This document shows, in pieces, positions 1 to 8,282 of a stretch of 64,000 bases of DNA. Under the pieces are notes generated by a model that was not told where the DNA came from, did not search any database, and saw only the letters and a program-made list of their open reading frames with translations. Position 1 is the first letter of the stretch; every line of letters starts with the position of its first letter. This stretch comes from Flavobacterium ammoniigenes (GTDB taxonomy: Bacteria; Bacteroidota; Bacteroidia; Flavobacteriales; Flavobacteriaceae), in contig NZ_AP025184.1 of assembly GCF_020886055.1 (NCBI RefSeq), forward strand, positions 992,001 through 1,056,000, in the 5' to 3' direction. Both the position numbers and the translations under genes were made by a program.

Positions 1-774
1 TTAAATCATCCAGAAACCATTGAGAGTTGTATTCAACCCAATACTAAAATTTTGTTTGCCGAATCGCCAACAAATCCTGCGGTAGATATTATCGATCTGG
101 AATTATTGGGAAAAATTGCCAAAAAACACAATTTGATTTTAATTATTGACAACTGTTTTGCAACGCCTTATTTGCAACAACCTATCAAATGGGGTGCTGA
201 TTTAGTGATCCATTCGGCAACTAAATTGATGGACGGTCAAGGACGTGTTTTAGGTGGAATCACAGTGGGTAGCGCCGATTTGATAAAAGATATTTATCTT
301 TTTTCTAGATTGACTGGGCCAACATTATCACCGTTTAATGCCTGGGTTTTGTCGAAAAGTTTGGAAACATTAGCCGTTCGTTTGGAAAAACATTGCGAGA
401 ATGCTTTGAAAGTGGCTGAGTTTTTAGAAAACCATCCTCAAGTAAATAAAGTGAAATATCCGTTCTTGAAATCGCATCCGCAATATGCTATTGCGCAAAA
501 GCAAATGAAATTAGGAGGCAATATTGTAGCTTTCGAAATCAAAGGTGGAATCGAAGCGGGAAGAGCTTTCTTGGATAAAATTAAATTATGTTCGTTGTCA
601 CCCAATTTAGGAGACACTAGAACAATTGTTACGCATCCGGCATCAACAACACATAGTAAATTATCTGTTGAAGAACGTTTGGCAGTGAGTATTACCGATG
701 GATTGGTTCGAGTTTCGGTAGGTTTAGAAACTGTTGCCGATGTCATTGCTGATTTGGAACAAGCTTTGTCTTAA
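1..774 (+). CDS. metZ: O-succinylhomoserine sulfhydrylase-like PLP enzyme, C-terminal part
   Basis: The reading frame is open from the first base, so the N-terminus lies outside the window; 257 residues are present. It belongs to the Cys/Met metabolism PLP-dependent family (cystathionine gamma-synthase fold). The SATK motif in HSATKLMDGQGRVLGG holds the PLP-binding lysine, and this DGQGRVLGG form is typical of sulfhydrylases that join sulfide to an activated homoserine to give homocysteine. The C-terminal HPASTTHSKL and VSVGLE segments are also characteristic. It sits directly upstream of the sulfate-assimilation genes, which would supply its sulfide. The acyl-homoserine substrate cannot be told from this fragment; a cystathionine synthase or lyase is the alternative. 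Confidence 0.85.
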   Translation, partial: LNHPETIESCIQPNTKILFAESPTNPAVDIIDLELLGKIAKKHNLILIIDNCFATPYLQQPIKWGADLVIHSATKLMDGQGRVLGGITVGSADLIKDIYLFSRLTGPTLSPFNAWVLSKSLETLAVRLEKHCENALKVAEFLENHPQVNKVKYPFLKSHPQYAIAQKQMKLGGNIVAFEIKGGIEAGRAFLDKIKLCSLSPNLGDTRTIVTHPASTTHSKLSVEERLAVSITDGLVRVSVGLETVADVIADLEQALS

Positions 775-832
775 AATTTAAGATGTGCGATAGTGGATTT
801 TCGATTTAGTGTTATAATTTCGCACTTTGCAG

Positions 833-856
833 ATCGTAAATCATGTATCGTAAATC
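833..856. repeat. Short direct repeat upstream of the Rrf2 gene
   Basis: The decamer ATCGTAAATC occurs at 833-842 and again at 847-856, a 14-base period, just before the Rrf2 start codon at 870. It could be a regulator site or a degenerate AT-rich intergenic repeat. Nothing in the sequence decides between these. Confidence 0.4.
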
Positions 857-869
857 GAATATATAAATC

Positions 870-1280
870 ATGTTATCAAAAAAAACAAAGTACGGAATAA
901 AAGCATTGACTTTCTTGGCACGCCAAGAGAATCAAACGCCGGTGCAAATTGCAGAAATTGCCAAGAGTGAGCATATTTCGATTAAGTTTTTAGAAAGCAT
1001 TTTATTACTCTTACGTCATTCGGGTTTTTTGGGAGCCAAAAAAGGGAAAGGTGGCGGTTACTATTTGATCAAAGAACCGAAAGATATTAATATGGCGCAT
1101 GTGTACCGTATTTTAGAAGGTCCTATTGCCTTACTTCCTTGTGTAAGTCACAATTTTTATGAAAAATGTGATGATTGTGTGGATGAAGTGAACTGTTCCG
1201 TTCATAAACTAATGACCGAAGTCCGCGATAACACTCTGATGATACTCGAAAACAATACGCTCGCAGACGTTTCTTTTTAA
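870..1280 (+). CDS. Rrf2 family transcriptional regulator
   Basis: A 136-residue winged-helix protein of the Rrf2 family (IscR, NsrR, CymR relatives). The N-terminal MLSKKTKYGIKAL start, the HTH around residues 25-50 and the wing GAKKGKGGGYYL at about 55-66 are typical. Cysteines at 91, 100, 103 and 109 lie in the region where IscR/NsrR-type proteins bind an Fe-S cluster, although the spacing differs from the usual three-cysteine pattern, so redox or cluster sensing is only possible. It lies between a methionine/cysteine enzyme gene and the sulfate-assimilation operon on the same strand. The likely role is control of sulfur assimilation, by analogy with CymR; this is inferred from context. 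Confidence 0.88.
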   Translation: MLSKKTKYGIKALTFLARQENQTPVQIAEIAKSEHISIKFLESILLLLRHSGFLGAKKGKGGGYYLIKEPKDINMAHVYRILEGPIALLPCVSHNFYEKCDDCVDEVNCSVHKLMTEVRDNTLMILENNTLADVSF

Positions 1281-1303
1281 ATTCAAACTTTTTAAATTTC
1301 CAT

Positions 1304-1333
1304 TTTGTAATTAGTAAAAAAGTACTATTTTTG
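1304..1333 (+). promoter_or_regulatory. Bacteroidota-type promoter of the sulfate-assimilation operon
   Basis: A -33 TTTG at 1304-1307 and a -7 TATTTTTG at 1326-1333 fit the Bacteroidota consensus TTTG-N17-23-TAnnTTTG. Transcription would start near 1340 and give a leader of about 60 bases before the permease gene at 1402. Confidence 0.6.
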
Positions 1334-1347
1334 CACTTTAATCTACT

Positions 1348-1362
1348 TTACCGATAGGGTAA
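1348..1362. promoter_or_regulatory. Candidate operator, TTACC-N5-GGTAA palindrome
   Basis: TTACCGATAGGGTAA is a perfect 5+5 inverted repeat with a 5-base centre. It lies 15 bases past the -7 element, around or just downstream of the expected transcription start of the sulfate-assimilation operon. A repressor bound here would block transcription. The Rrf2 protein encoded immediately upstream is the obvious candidate to bind it, but this is inference. Confidence 0.45.
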
Positions 1363-1401
1363 TAGATTTTTACATAAGAAAATTAAGAATAAGCTGTAAT
1401 A

Positions 1402-2304
1402 ATGAGTCGAGAAGCTAAAGAAAATAGATTAGAAGCCAATACAAAAGTACCCTTCAAACAACGTTTGTGGGTGATTATTCCAGTTGCTTTGTTAGTGGGT
1501 TTAATTTCAAGTTTAATCTACAACCATCATGCGGAGTTTTCTTGGGAGGGTTTACTAGCAGGTTTCGATCAAGAGTTTTTGGTTTTTTTCTTAATAGGAG
1601 TATTTGCTCAGTTAGTAGACGGCACTTTAGGAATGGGGTATGGGGCTACTTCCACTTCGTTCTTATTGGCCTACGGAATTCCACCAGCAATAAGCAGTAC
1701 GGGAGTTCACGTTGCCGAGATGTTCACAACAGGAGCTTCTGCAATTTCGCACCACCGTTTTGGAAATATCAATAAAAAATTAGTGAAACACTTGTTAATT
1801 CCAGGTGTGTTAGGATCTGCTGTGGGAGCTTATTTGCTTTCGGATGTTATCGACGGAGATGTAATTAAGCCTTTTATTGCGGTTTATATGATTGCACTAG
1901 CGATCATCATTATTAGAAAAGCAGCTCAAAAAAATATCATCAAAAAGAAAACCAAGCGCTTGAGTGTCCTTGCTTCTTTTGGAGGTTTTATGGATGCTGT
2001 TGGTGGCGGTGGTTGGGGACCAATTGTAACCTCTACTTTGTTAGGTCGCGGTAGAAATCCACGTTACACTATAGGCTCTGTAAATGCTGCCGAGTTTGCT
2101 GTTTCTTTTGCCAGTGGGGTAACTTTTATGCTTTTTGGCGGAATTGAAGGTTGGCAAGTCATCATTGGTTTGATTTTAGGAGGAGTGATGGCAGCACCCA
2201 TTGCCGCCTTTTTAGTGAACAAAATTAAAAGACAACCTATGATGATAGCAGTGGGAATATTAATTATCATTTTAAGTTTGCGAACCTTATCTAAATTACT
2301 ATAA
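1402..2304 (+). CDS. TauE/SafE (DUF81) family anion permease
   Basis: A 300-residue polytopic membrane protein of the TauE/SafE family, with about eight hydrophobic segments after a charged N-terminus. The internally repeated GxxxGxG-rich loops (GTLGMGYGATSTSFLL and DAVGGGGWGPIVTSTLLG) are hallmarks of the family. Members move sulfite, sulfonates or other organic anions, and in some bacteria are thought to take up sulfate. Being the first gene of the operon, overlapping cysH by one base (TAATG), suggests movement of an inorganic sulfur anion. Import of sulfate and export of sulfite are both compatible with what is seen. Confidence 0.88.
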   Translation: MSREAKENRLEANTKVPFKQRLWVIIPVALLVGLISSLIYNHHAEFSWEGLLAGFDQEFLVFFLIGVFAQLVDGTLGMGYGATSTSFLLAYGIPPAISSTGVHVAEMFTTGASAISHHRFGNINKKLVKHLLIPGVLGSAVGAYLLSDVIDGDVIKPFIAVYMIALAIIIIRKAAQKNIIKKKTKRLSVLASFGGFMDAVGGGGWGPIVTSTLLGRGRNPRYTIGSVNAAEFAVSFASGVTFMLFGGIEGWQVIIGLILGGVMAAPIAAFLVNKIKRQPMMIAVGILIIILSLRTLSKLL

Positions 2305-3005
2305 TGAGTACATCAGTCGTAGCCAGTTTATTGGAAAAAACAAAGGACTTCTCTATCGAGGAGACGCTTGCTTTTTTAGCGAATGAATATCCAAATCAAG
2401 TAGTTTTTTCTACTTCTTTTGGACAAGAAGATCAAGTGATTACCGATTTGATTGGTCAAAATCAATTGCCAATTACCGTATTTACTTTAGATACCGGGCG
2501 TTTGTTTCAAGAAACCTATGATGTATTTCATAAAACAGTTAAAAAATACAAGACCGAAATCAAAACCTATTTCCCTGAAACAGCAGCCGTAGAAAGCTTG
2601 TTGAATGAAAAAGGGCCGAACAGTTTTTACAGCTCGGTAGAGAATAGAAAAGAATGCTGTTTCATTCGAAAAGTAGCGCCTTTGACAAAAGCCTTGCAAG
2701 GCAATGCAATTTGGATTACCGGTTTGCGAGCAGAGCAATCAGAGAACAGAAGCGACTTGAACTTTTTTGAATACGATGCCCATTTTGATATCATTAAATT
2801 CAATCCATTACTAAAATGGACATTGCAGGAAGTGGAAGAATATTTAGAAAAGAATAACGTGCCGCAGAATACCTTACATAAAAAAGGTTTTGTGAGTATC
2901 GGATGTGCGCCATGTACCAGAGCAATTTTGCCTGGCGAGGACATCAGAGCAGGAAGATGGTCGTGGGAATCAAGTCACAAAGAATGTGGCTTACACCAAA
3001 AATAG
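2304..3005 (+). CDS. cysH: Adenylylsulfate (APS) reductase, CysH family
   Basis: A 233-residue PAPS/APS reductase family protein that reduces activated sulfate to sulfite. The catalytic KECGLH motif is at the C-terminus (Cys228). The cysteine pairs CC at 118-119 and CAPC at 201-204 form the CC...CxxC set that binds a 4Fe-4S cluster in APS-type enzymes and is missing from E. coli-type PAPS reductases. Direct use of APS also fits the lack of an APS kinase (cysC) gene beside cysDN. Its ATG overlaps the permease stop by one base, which indicates translational coupling. Confidence 0.93.
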   Translation: MSTSVVASLLEKTKDFSIEETLAFLANEYPNQVVFSTSFGQEDQVITDLIGQNQLPITVFTLDTGRLFQETYDVFHKTVKKYKTEIKTYFPETAAVESLLNEKGPNSFYSSVENRKECCFIRKVAPLTKALQGNAIWITGLRAEQSENRSDLNFFEYDAHFDIIKFNPLLKWTLQEVEEYLEKNNVPQNTLHKKGFVSIGCAPCTRAILPGEDIRAGRWSWESSHKECGLHQK

Positions 3006-3033
3006 TGATTAGTCAATAGTAATTAGTGATTAG
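3005..3033. repeat. Degenerate ATTAGT-type repeat
   Basis: The cysH-cysD gap begins with imperfect copies of an AGTRATTAGT unit, including TAGTAATTAGTGATTAG. The same kind of unit builds the long hairpin between the 23S and 5S genes at 48370-48436. No function is evident. Confidence 0.4.
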
Positions 3034-3085
3034 AATATAATAAATAAAAAAGTAGTGGAAAGTTTAATGATAAGAGGTTAACCAA

Positions 3086-3114
3086 CCTTAAACCTTAAAC
3101 TTTAAACTTTTAAA
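3086..3114. repeat. Four tandem CYTTAAA units before cysD
   Basis: CCTTAAA, CCTTAAA, CTTTAAA and CTTTTAAA follow each other head to tail and end nine bases before the cysD start codon. Such a short tandem array could vary in copy number and alter the cysD leader. Confidence 0.5.
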
Positions 3115-3123
3115 CAATTATAA

Positions 3124-4023
3124 ATGAGTTCAATAGTAAAAACAAATGCTTTAGAAAGCGAAGCAATTTATATTTTCAGAGAAGTAATTGCTCAATTTGA
3201 GAAACCTGTATTGCTTTTTTCAGGTGGAAAAGATTCGATCACCTTAGTGCGTTTGGCACAAAAAGCTTTTTTTCCAGCAAAAATACCTTTTCCATTATTG
3301 CACGTTGATACCGGGCATAACTTTCCAGAAACGATTGAGTTTAGAGATAAGTTGGTAGCCGAATTAGGATTAGAATTAATCGTTCGTAACGTTCAGGATG
3401 CTATTGACCAAGGAAAAGTAGTAGAAGAATCTGGGAAGTATTCTAGCAGAAATAGTTTGCAAACGACTACGCTTTTGGATGCGATTGAAGAATTCAAATT
3501 TGATGCATGTATTGGTGGCGCGCGAAGAGACGAAGAAAAAGCAAGAGCTAAAGAACGCATTTTTTCAGTACGTGATGATTTTGGTCAGTGGGATGAAAAA
3601 AACCAACGTCCTGAATTGTTTGATTTGTTGAACGGAAAAATTGAATTGGGTCAAAACGTTCGTGTTTTTCCAATTTCAAACTGGACCGAATTAGATGTTT
3701 GGAGTTATATCGAACAAGAAGGCATTGAAATTCCGTCAATTTATTTTTCACACAAACGTAAAGTGTTTTTAAGAGACGGATTGATTTGGTCTCATTCCCC
3801 ATTTGTGTACCAAGAGGAAGATGAAGAAATCGAAGAACGAATTGTTCGTTTTAGAACCGTGGGAGATATGAGTTGTACGGCTGCTGTTGAATCCTATGCC
3901 GCAACCATTCAAGAAGTAGTAGGAGAGATTCGCTCATCCACTATTTCTGAAAGAGGTGCTAGAATTGACGATAAACGATCAGAAGCAGCTATGGAGAAAA
4001 GAAAACAACAAGGGTACTTTTAA
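3124..4023 (+). CDS. cysD: Sulfate adenylyltransferase subunit 2
   Basis: A 299-residue ATP sulfurylase small subunit of the adenine-nucleotide alpha-hydrolase fold. The PP-loop SGGKDS is at residues 33-38, and the GGARRDEEKARAKERIFS region and C-terminal ISERGARIDD segment are strongly conserved in CysD. With CysN it makes APS from sulfate and ATP in the cytoplasm. It is followed by cysN, but a palindromic repeat fills the 110-base gap between the two partners, which is unusual for genes encoding a heterodimer. Confidence 0.96.
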   Translation: MSSIVKTNALESEAIYIFREVIAQFEKPVLLFSGGKDSITLVRLAQKAFFPAKIPFPLLHVDTGHNFPETIEFRDKLVAELGLELIVRNVQDAIDQGKVVEESGKYSSRNSLQTTTLLDAIEEFKFDACIGGARRDEEKARAKERIFSVRDDFGQWDEKNQRPELFDLLNGKIELGQNVRVFPISNWTELDVWSYIEQEGIEIPSIYFSHKRKVFLRDGLIWSHSPFVYQEEDEEIEERIVRFRTVGDMSCTAAVESYAATIQEVVGEIRSSTISERGARIDDKRSEAAMEKRKQQGYF

Positions 4024-4133
4024 GCCCCCTAACCCCCAAAGGGGGGACGAAGGAGCGAAAAAAAATAAACAAAATATTAATTTAAAATCAAAACTCAGCT
4101 CCCTCCCTTTTGGGGAGGGCTGGGGAGGGGCTT
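4022..4133. repeat. Intergenic element with long imperfect terminal inverted repeats
   Basis: The cysD-cysN gap is filled by an element whose ends are related inverted copies. The left arm starts AAGCCCCCTAACCCCCAAAG and continues to about 4057. The right arm (about 4098-4133) ends GGGCTGGGGAGGGGCTT. Each arm also folds on itself through its C-run and G-run. The centre (about 4058-4097) is AT-rich. It starts on the last base of the cysD stop codon and ends on the base before the cysN ATG. It looks like a REP/MITE-like mobile palindrome. Confidence 0.7.
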
Positions 4134-5378
4134 ATGGAAGTTTTAAAAATAGCAACAGCAGGAAGTGTAGATGATGGAAAGAGTACTTTAATCGGGAGGT
4201 TATTGTATGATACCAAATCATTGACAACGGATAAAATTGAAGCAATAGAAAAAAGCAGCAAGCAAAAAGGATACGATTATCTTGATTTTTCTTTGGCTAC
4301 GGATGGTTTAGTTGCCGAAAGAGAGCAAGGAATTACAATTGATGTAGCCCATATTTATTTTTCGACTGCAAAGAAAAGTTACATTATTGCCGATACTCCA
4401 GGTCACGTAGAATATACGCGTAACATGGTAACGGGAGCTTCGACTTCGCAAGTGTCCATCATTTTGATTGATGCGCGAAAAGGAGTAATTGAACAAACCT
4501 ACCGTCACTTTTTCATCAATAATTTATTGCGTGTGAAAGAGGTAATTGTTGCGGTAAACAAAATGGACTTAGTGGATTATTCAGAAGAGGTTTTTAACAA
4601 AATCAAAGCCGACTTCCAAGCCTTGAATGCCAAAAGTTCGTTCAAAGAACAAAACGTAAGTTACATTCCGTTGAGCGCAATTAACGGCGGGAATGTAGCC
4701 GATAAATCTGAAAATATGCCTTGGTATACTGGGCAAACGGTATTGGAACACTTAGAAGATTTAACTCCTGAAGATGTTTTTGAAACCGGTCAAACGCGTT
4801 TTCCTGTGCAAACAGTGATTCGTCCCAAAACAGAAGAATACCATGATTTTAGAGGATATGCTGGGAAATTATATGGGAATTCCATTAAAGTAGGCGATGC
4901 CGTTACAGTTTTACCTTCTTTAACCGAATCAAAAGTGTCCAAAATCCACTTCTTTGACCAACAATTTGATGAAGCCAAAGCAGGTTCCTCTATTGTATTG
5001 GAATTAGAAAACGACATCAACGTGACTCGAGGAGATATGATTGTAAAATCAGGAGAATTACCTCAAGTAGAAAAAGATATCAATGCGACTATTTGCTGGA
5101 TGGACAGCAAGAAATTAGTCTCAGGAACCAAGTATTTAGTGCAACACAATACCAATAGAGTTTTGGCTAAAATTGATGCAATCAAAAATGTAATTGCGAC
5201 CGATTATTCTGGTGCGACTCCGGCTTCGCAATTAGCCATTAACGAAATTGGAGAAGTAACCATCAAATTAAGCAAAGCATTGTATTTTGATAAATACAAC
5301 GATAACAAATCCAATGGAGCGTTTATTTTAATTGACGCCAATACCAACACAACAGCGGGAGTTGGATTTATTAATTAA
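4134..5378 (+). CDS. cysN: Sulfate adenylyltransferase subunit 1 (GTPase)
   Basis: A translation-factor-type GTPase that drives ATP sulfurylase. G1 GSVDDGKST is at residues 10-18, G3 DTPGH at 87-91 and G4 NKMD at 142-145, followed by EF-Tu-like beta-barrel domains. The ATG at 4134 (414 residues) is chosen over an in-frame TTG at 4110, because the extra residues would be encoded by the palindromic repeat and the family starts right before the VLKIATAGSVDDGKS segment. There is no fused APS kinase domain, in keeping with the APS-type reductase. Confidence 0.95.
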   Translation: MEVLKIATAGSVDDGKSTLIGRLLYDTKSLTTDKIEAIEKSSKQKGYDYLDFSLATDGLVAEREQGITIDVAHIYFSTAKKSYIIADTPGHVEYTRNMVTGASTSQVSIILIDARKGVIEQTYRHFFINNLLRVKEVIVAVNKMDLVDYSEEVFNKIKADFQALNAKSSFKEQNVSYIPLSAINGGNVADKSENMPWYTGQTVLEHLEDLTPEDVFETGQTRFPVQTVIRPKTEEYHDFRGYAGKLYGNSIKVGDAVTVLPSLTESKVSKIHFFDQQFDEAKAGSSIVLELENDINVTRGDMIVKSGELPQVEKDINATICWMDSKKLVSGTKYLVQHNTNRVLAKIDAIKNVIATDYSGATPASQLAINEIGEVTIKLSKALYFDKYNDNKSNGAFILIDANTNTTAGVGFIN

Positions 5379-5394
5379 ATAAAAGCCCACAAAA

Positions 5395-7485
5395 ATGGAA
5401 AGTTTTAGAACCGAAATAGAAAATCCGATTGTCCAAAAAGACATCATTGATTTAGAAAGAAAAATACGATTATTCAAAGAAGGTAAAATTGATGACGAAC
5501 GTTTTCGTAGTCTTCGTTTGGCTAGAGGTGTATACGGTCAACGTCAAGAAGGAGTACAAATGATTCGTATCAAATTGCCTTTTGGTAAAGTGAGTAGCGA
5601 ACAATTAGTGCGAATTACTAAAGTATCTGACGAATATTCGACTGGGCGTTTGCATATTACTACGCGTCAAGACATTCAAATTCACTACGTAAGTTTAGAT
5701 AGAACACCGGAGCTTTGGGCTAATTTGGAAAAAGACGATATTACCCTTCGAGAAGCTTGTGGAAATACGGTTCGAAATATTACAGCGAGTGAAAATGCAG
5801 GAATTGACCCAGAAGAACCTTTTGATGTGTCGCCTTATGCGCACGCTTTGTTTCAATTTTTCTTGAGAAATCCGGTTTGTCAAGAAATGGGACGTAAATT
5901 CAAAATGTCTTTTTCATCTTCTGATAAGGATACCGCTTTGAGTTATTTGCACGATTTAGGATTCATACCAAAAATTGTCAATGGAGAACGCGGATTTAAA
6001 GTAATGTTAGGTGGTGGATTAGGTTCGCAACCCAGCCATGCCGAATTGCTTTCTGAATTTGTTCCGGTCAACCAAATCATTCCGATGACAGAAGGTGTCT
6101 TGCGTATATTCGATCGCTATGGCGAAAGAGCCAAACGTTTGAAAGCCCGTATGAAATTCTTAATCAAAGAAATTGGTAGAGATGAATTTTTACGATTGGT
6201 AGAAGAAGAGAAAAAAGCCTTGTCGTACCAAACAGTGGAAATTGATACTACTGCCTTTGAAGGTCCAATTCCAGCACCAGCTTTGGAAGTTCCTAAAGTA
6301 ACTATCGAAGATGTTGCTGCTTTTGAGGCTTGGAAAAAATCAAATGTAATCGCGCAAAAACAAGCCGGTTATGTAGCTATCGGAATCAAAGTAGCGTTAG
6401 GTGATTTTTATACGGATAAAGCAAGAGCTTTGGCCCATTTGATTAAAAATTACGGCGCCAATGAATTGCGTTTTACCTTGCGTCAAGACATTTTAATTCG
6501 CTACATAAAAGAAGAAAATTTACCGTTCTTTTACCAAGAATTAGCCAAGTTGGATTTTGTTACTTTAGGGTACAACACCATTAATGACGTGACGGCTTGT
6601 CCTGGTACCGATACTTGTAATTTAGGAATTGCTAGCAGTACCGGAATCGCAGTAGAATTAGAACGCGTTTTAGCAACAGAATATCCACAATATAGCAACA
6701 ATCAAGAAATCACGATTAAAATTAGTGGTTGTATGAATGCTTGTGGACAACACAATATGGCAGAAATTGGTTTCCAAGGAATGTCTATCAACTCTGGAAA
6801 ATTAGTAGCACCAGCCCTTCAAGTTTTGTTGGGAGGTGGTAACTTAGGAAATGGCCAGGGACGTTTTTCAGATAAAGTAATTAAAATCCCAAGTCGAAGA
6901 GGACCTGAAGCTTTGCGTTTGATCTTAAATGATTTTCAAGCCAATGCAAATGGACTATCGTTCTTGAATTATTATGATGCCAAAGGTGAAAAATATTTTT
7001 ACGAATTTTTGAAACCTTTAGCCGATGTAACCAATTTGACAGAAGCTGATTTTGTCGATTGGGGAAATGCTGACAACTATGTAAAAGCAGTAGGTGTAGG
7101 AGAATGTGCAGGAGTAGTGATTGACTTAGTAGCTACCTTACTGGTAGAAGCCAAAGACAAATTGACCTTCTCTCAAGAAGCATTGAACGACCAAAAATGG
7201 TCCGATTCTATTTACTTAACCTATGCAGGATTTGTTAATGCAGCCAAAGCTTTATTGTTGGCCGAAAAACAAAAAACAAACCACCACGCCGGAATTATTG
7301 ATTTGTTTGATACCGTATTTGTGGAGACGAATACCATTCCATTAGCCACTACTTTCAAAGAGTTGGTGTACCAAATTAAAGACAACGAACCTTCGGAAGC
7401 GTTTGCCAAACAGTATTTAGAACAAGCCACAGCGTTTTTTGCAACCATAGAAGAATACAGAGAAAAAGATTTAGCTAATGCATAA
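5395..7485 (+). CDS. Siroheme sulfite/nitrite reductase hemoprotein with C-terminal HEPN-like domain
   Basis: A 696-residue protein with the duplicated nitrite/sulfite reductase fold. The first ferredoxin-like half has RLHITTRQDIQIHYV (about 85-99) and the second has ELRFTLRQDILIRYI (357-371). Siroheme/4Fe-4S ligands are Cys402 and Cys408 in ACPGTDTC and Cys446 and Cys450 in GCMNAC. It would reduce sulfite to sulfide. After about residue 585 comes an alpha-helical extension (AGFVNAAKALLLAEKQKTNHHAGIIDLF region) that resembles a HEPN domain and is not part of standard CysI. No cysJ flavoprotein is present, so ferredoxin is the likely donor. A nitrite-reducing role is possible, but the operon argues for sulfite. 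Confidence 0.9.
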   Translation: MESFRTEIENPIVQKDIIDLERKIRLFKEGKIDDERFRSLRLARGVYGQRQEGVQMIRIKLPFGKVSSEQLVRITKVSDEYSTGRLHITTRQDIQIHYVSLDRTPELWANLEKDDITLREACGNTVRNITASENAGIDPEEPFDVSPYAHALFQFFLRNPVCQEMGRKFKMSFSSSDKDTALSYLHDLGFIPKIVNGERGFKVMLGGGLGSQPSHAELLSEFVPVNQIIPMTEGVLRIFDRYGERAKRLKARMKFLIKEIGRDEFLRLVEEEKKALSYQTVEIDTTAFEGPIPAPALEVPKVTIEDVAAFEAWKKSNVIAQKQAGYVAIGIKVALGDFYTDKARALAHLIKNYGANELRFTLRQDILIRYIKEENLPFFYQELAKLDFVTLGYNTINDVTACPGTDTCNLGIASSTGIAVELERVLATEYPQYSNNQEITIKISGCMNACGQHNMAEIGFQGMSINSGKLVAPALQVLLGGGNLGNGQGRFSDKVIKIPSRRGPEALRLILNDFQANANGLSFLNYYDAKGEKYFYEFLKPLADVTNLTEADFVDWGNADNYVKAVGVGECAGVVIDLVATLLVEAKDKLTFSQEALNDQKWSDSIYLTYAGFVNAAKALLLAEKQKTNHHAGIIDLFDTVFVETNTIPLATTFKELVYQIKDNEPSEAFAKQYLEQATAFFATIEEYREKDLANA

Positions 7486-8248
7486 ACCAATACAACCCAA
7501 AGTAACTTTAGTAGGTGCTGGTCCAGGCGATCCAGACTTGCTAACAATCAAAGGAGCCAATGCTTTAGCGGAAGCTCAGGTGGTTTTGTACGATGCCTTG
7601 GCCAACGAAGAAATTTTGACCTATGCCCCTAAAAAATCCATAAAAATTTTTGTGGGGAAAAGAAAAGGATGTCACGCCTATTCACAAGACGAAATCAATC
7701 AATTGATTGTGGACAATGCTTTGACTTACGGACATGTTGTACGTTTGAAAGGTGGCGATCCATTTATTTTTGGTCGTGGTAGTGAAGAAATTGATTTTGT
7801 AGAAAGTTTCGGAATTCCTACAGCCATAGTGCCGGGGATTTCTTCTTCGGTTGCAGTGCCAGCTTATCAAGGAATTTCATTAACTAAGAGAGGAGTTTCA
7901 GAAAGTTTTTGGGTAATTACAGGAACTACTTCGGATAGAAAATTATCAACTGATGTGGCTTTGGCAGCACAGTCATCAGCCACGGTAGTGATTTTGATGG
8001 GCATGAGTAAATTGAACCAGATTGTGAATTTGTTCCAAAATGAATCGAAAGGCGCGAGTCCAATTGCCATTATTCAAAATGGAACCACTCCCAAAGAAAA
8101 AATAGGAGTAGGAACCATAGATACGATTCAGCAAGTAGTAGCAGCAAAGAAATTAAGTTCACCAGCCATTATTGTTATTGGCGAAGTGGTGAGAGAAAGC
8201 AATAAACTGAAAGATTTTTATCACGATTATTTGATAGAAAAAAGATAA
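7478..8248 (+). CDS. cobA: Uroporphyrinogen-III C-methyltransferase (SUMT)
   Basis: A 256-residue tetrapyrrole methylase that converts uroporphyrinogen III to precorrin-2 using SAM. Family motifs are VGAGPGDPDLLTIKG near the N-terminus, RLKGGDPFIFGRG around residue 90 and VPGISS around residue 117. It overlaps the reductase gene by eight bases. With the next gene it makes the siroheme needed by that reductase. It is a single-domain enzyme rather than the trifunctional CysG of enterobacteria. Confidence 0.95.
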   Translation: MHKPIQPKVTLVGAGPGDPDLLTIKGANALAEAQVVLYDALANEEILTYAPKKSIKIFVGKRKGCHAYSQDEINQLIVDNALTYGHVVRLKGGDPFIFGRGSEEIDFVESFGIPTAIVPGISSSVAVPAYQGISLTKRGVSESFWVITGTTSDRKLSTDVALAAQSSATVVILMGMSKLNQIVNLFQNESKGASPIAIIQNGTTPKEKIGVGTIDTIQQVVAAKKLSSPAIIVIGEVVRESNKLKDFYHDYLIEKR

Positions 8249-8249
8249 A

Positions 8250-8282
8250 TAGCGTTCCTTTGGCGTGAGCCAATAAAGAAGA
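8250..8282. repeat. Possible repeat remnant
   Basis: The short cobA-sirC gap contains GCGTTCCTTTGGCGTGAGCC, which resembles the left end of the repeat at 42664-42758 (GCGTTCCCTGTTTGCCTCGT). It may be a truncated copy of the same dispersed family. Confidence 0.3.

Noticed and set aside
3005..3114. CRISPR-like array
   Set aside because: Units are only 7-10 bases, adjacent and degenerate, with no spacers. No CRISPR array was seen anywhere in the window.
5395..7485. HEPN toxin or RNase activity in the sulfite reductase tail
   Set aside because: No RxxxxH catalytic motif is visible, so toxin activity is not supported.
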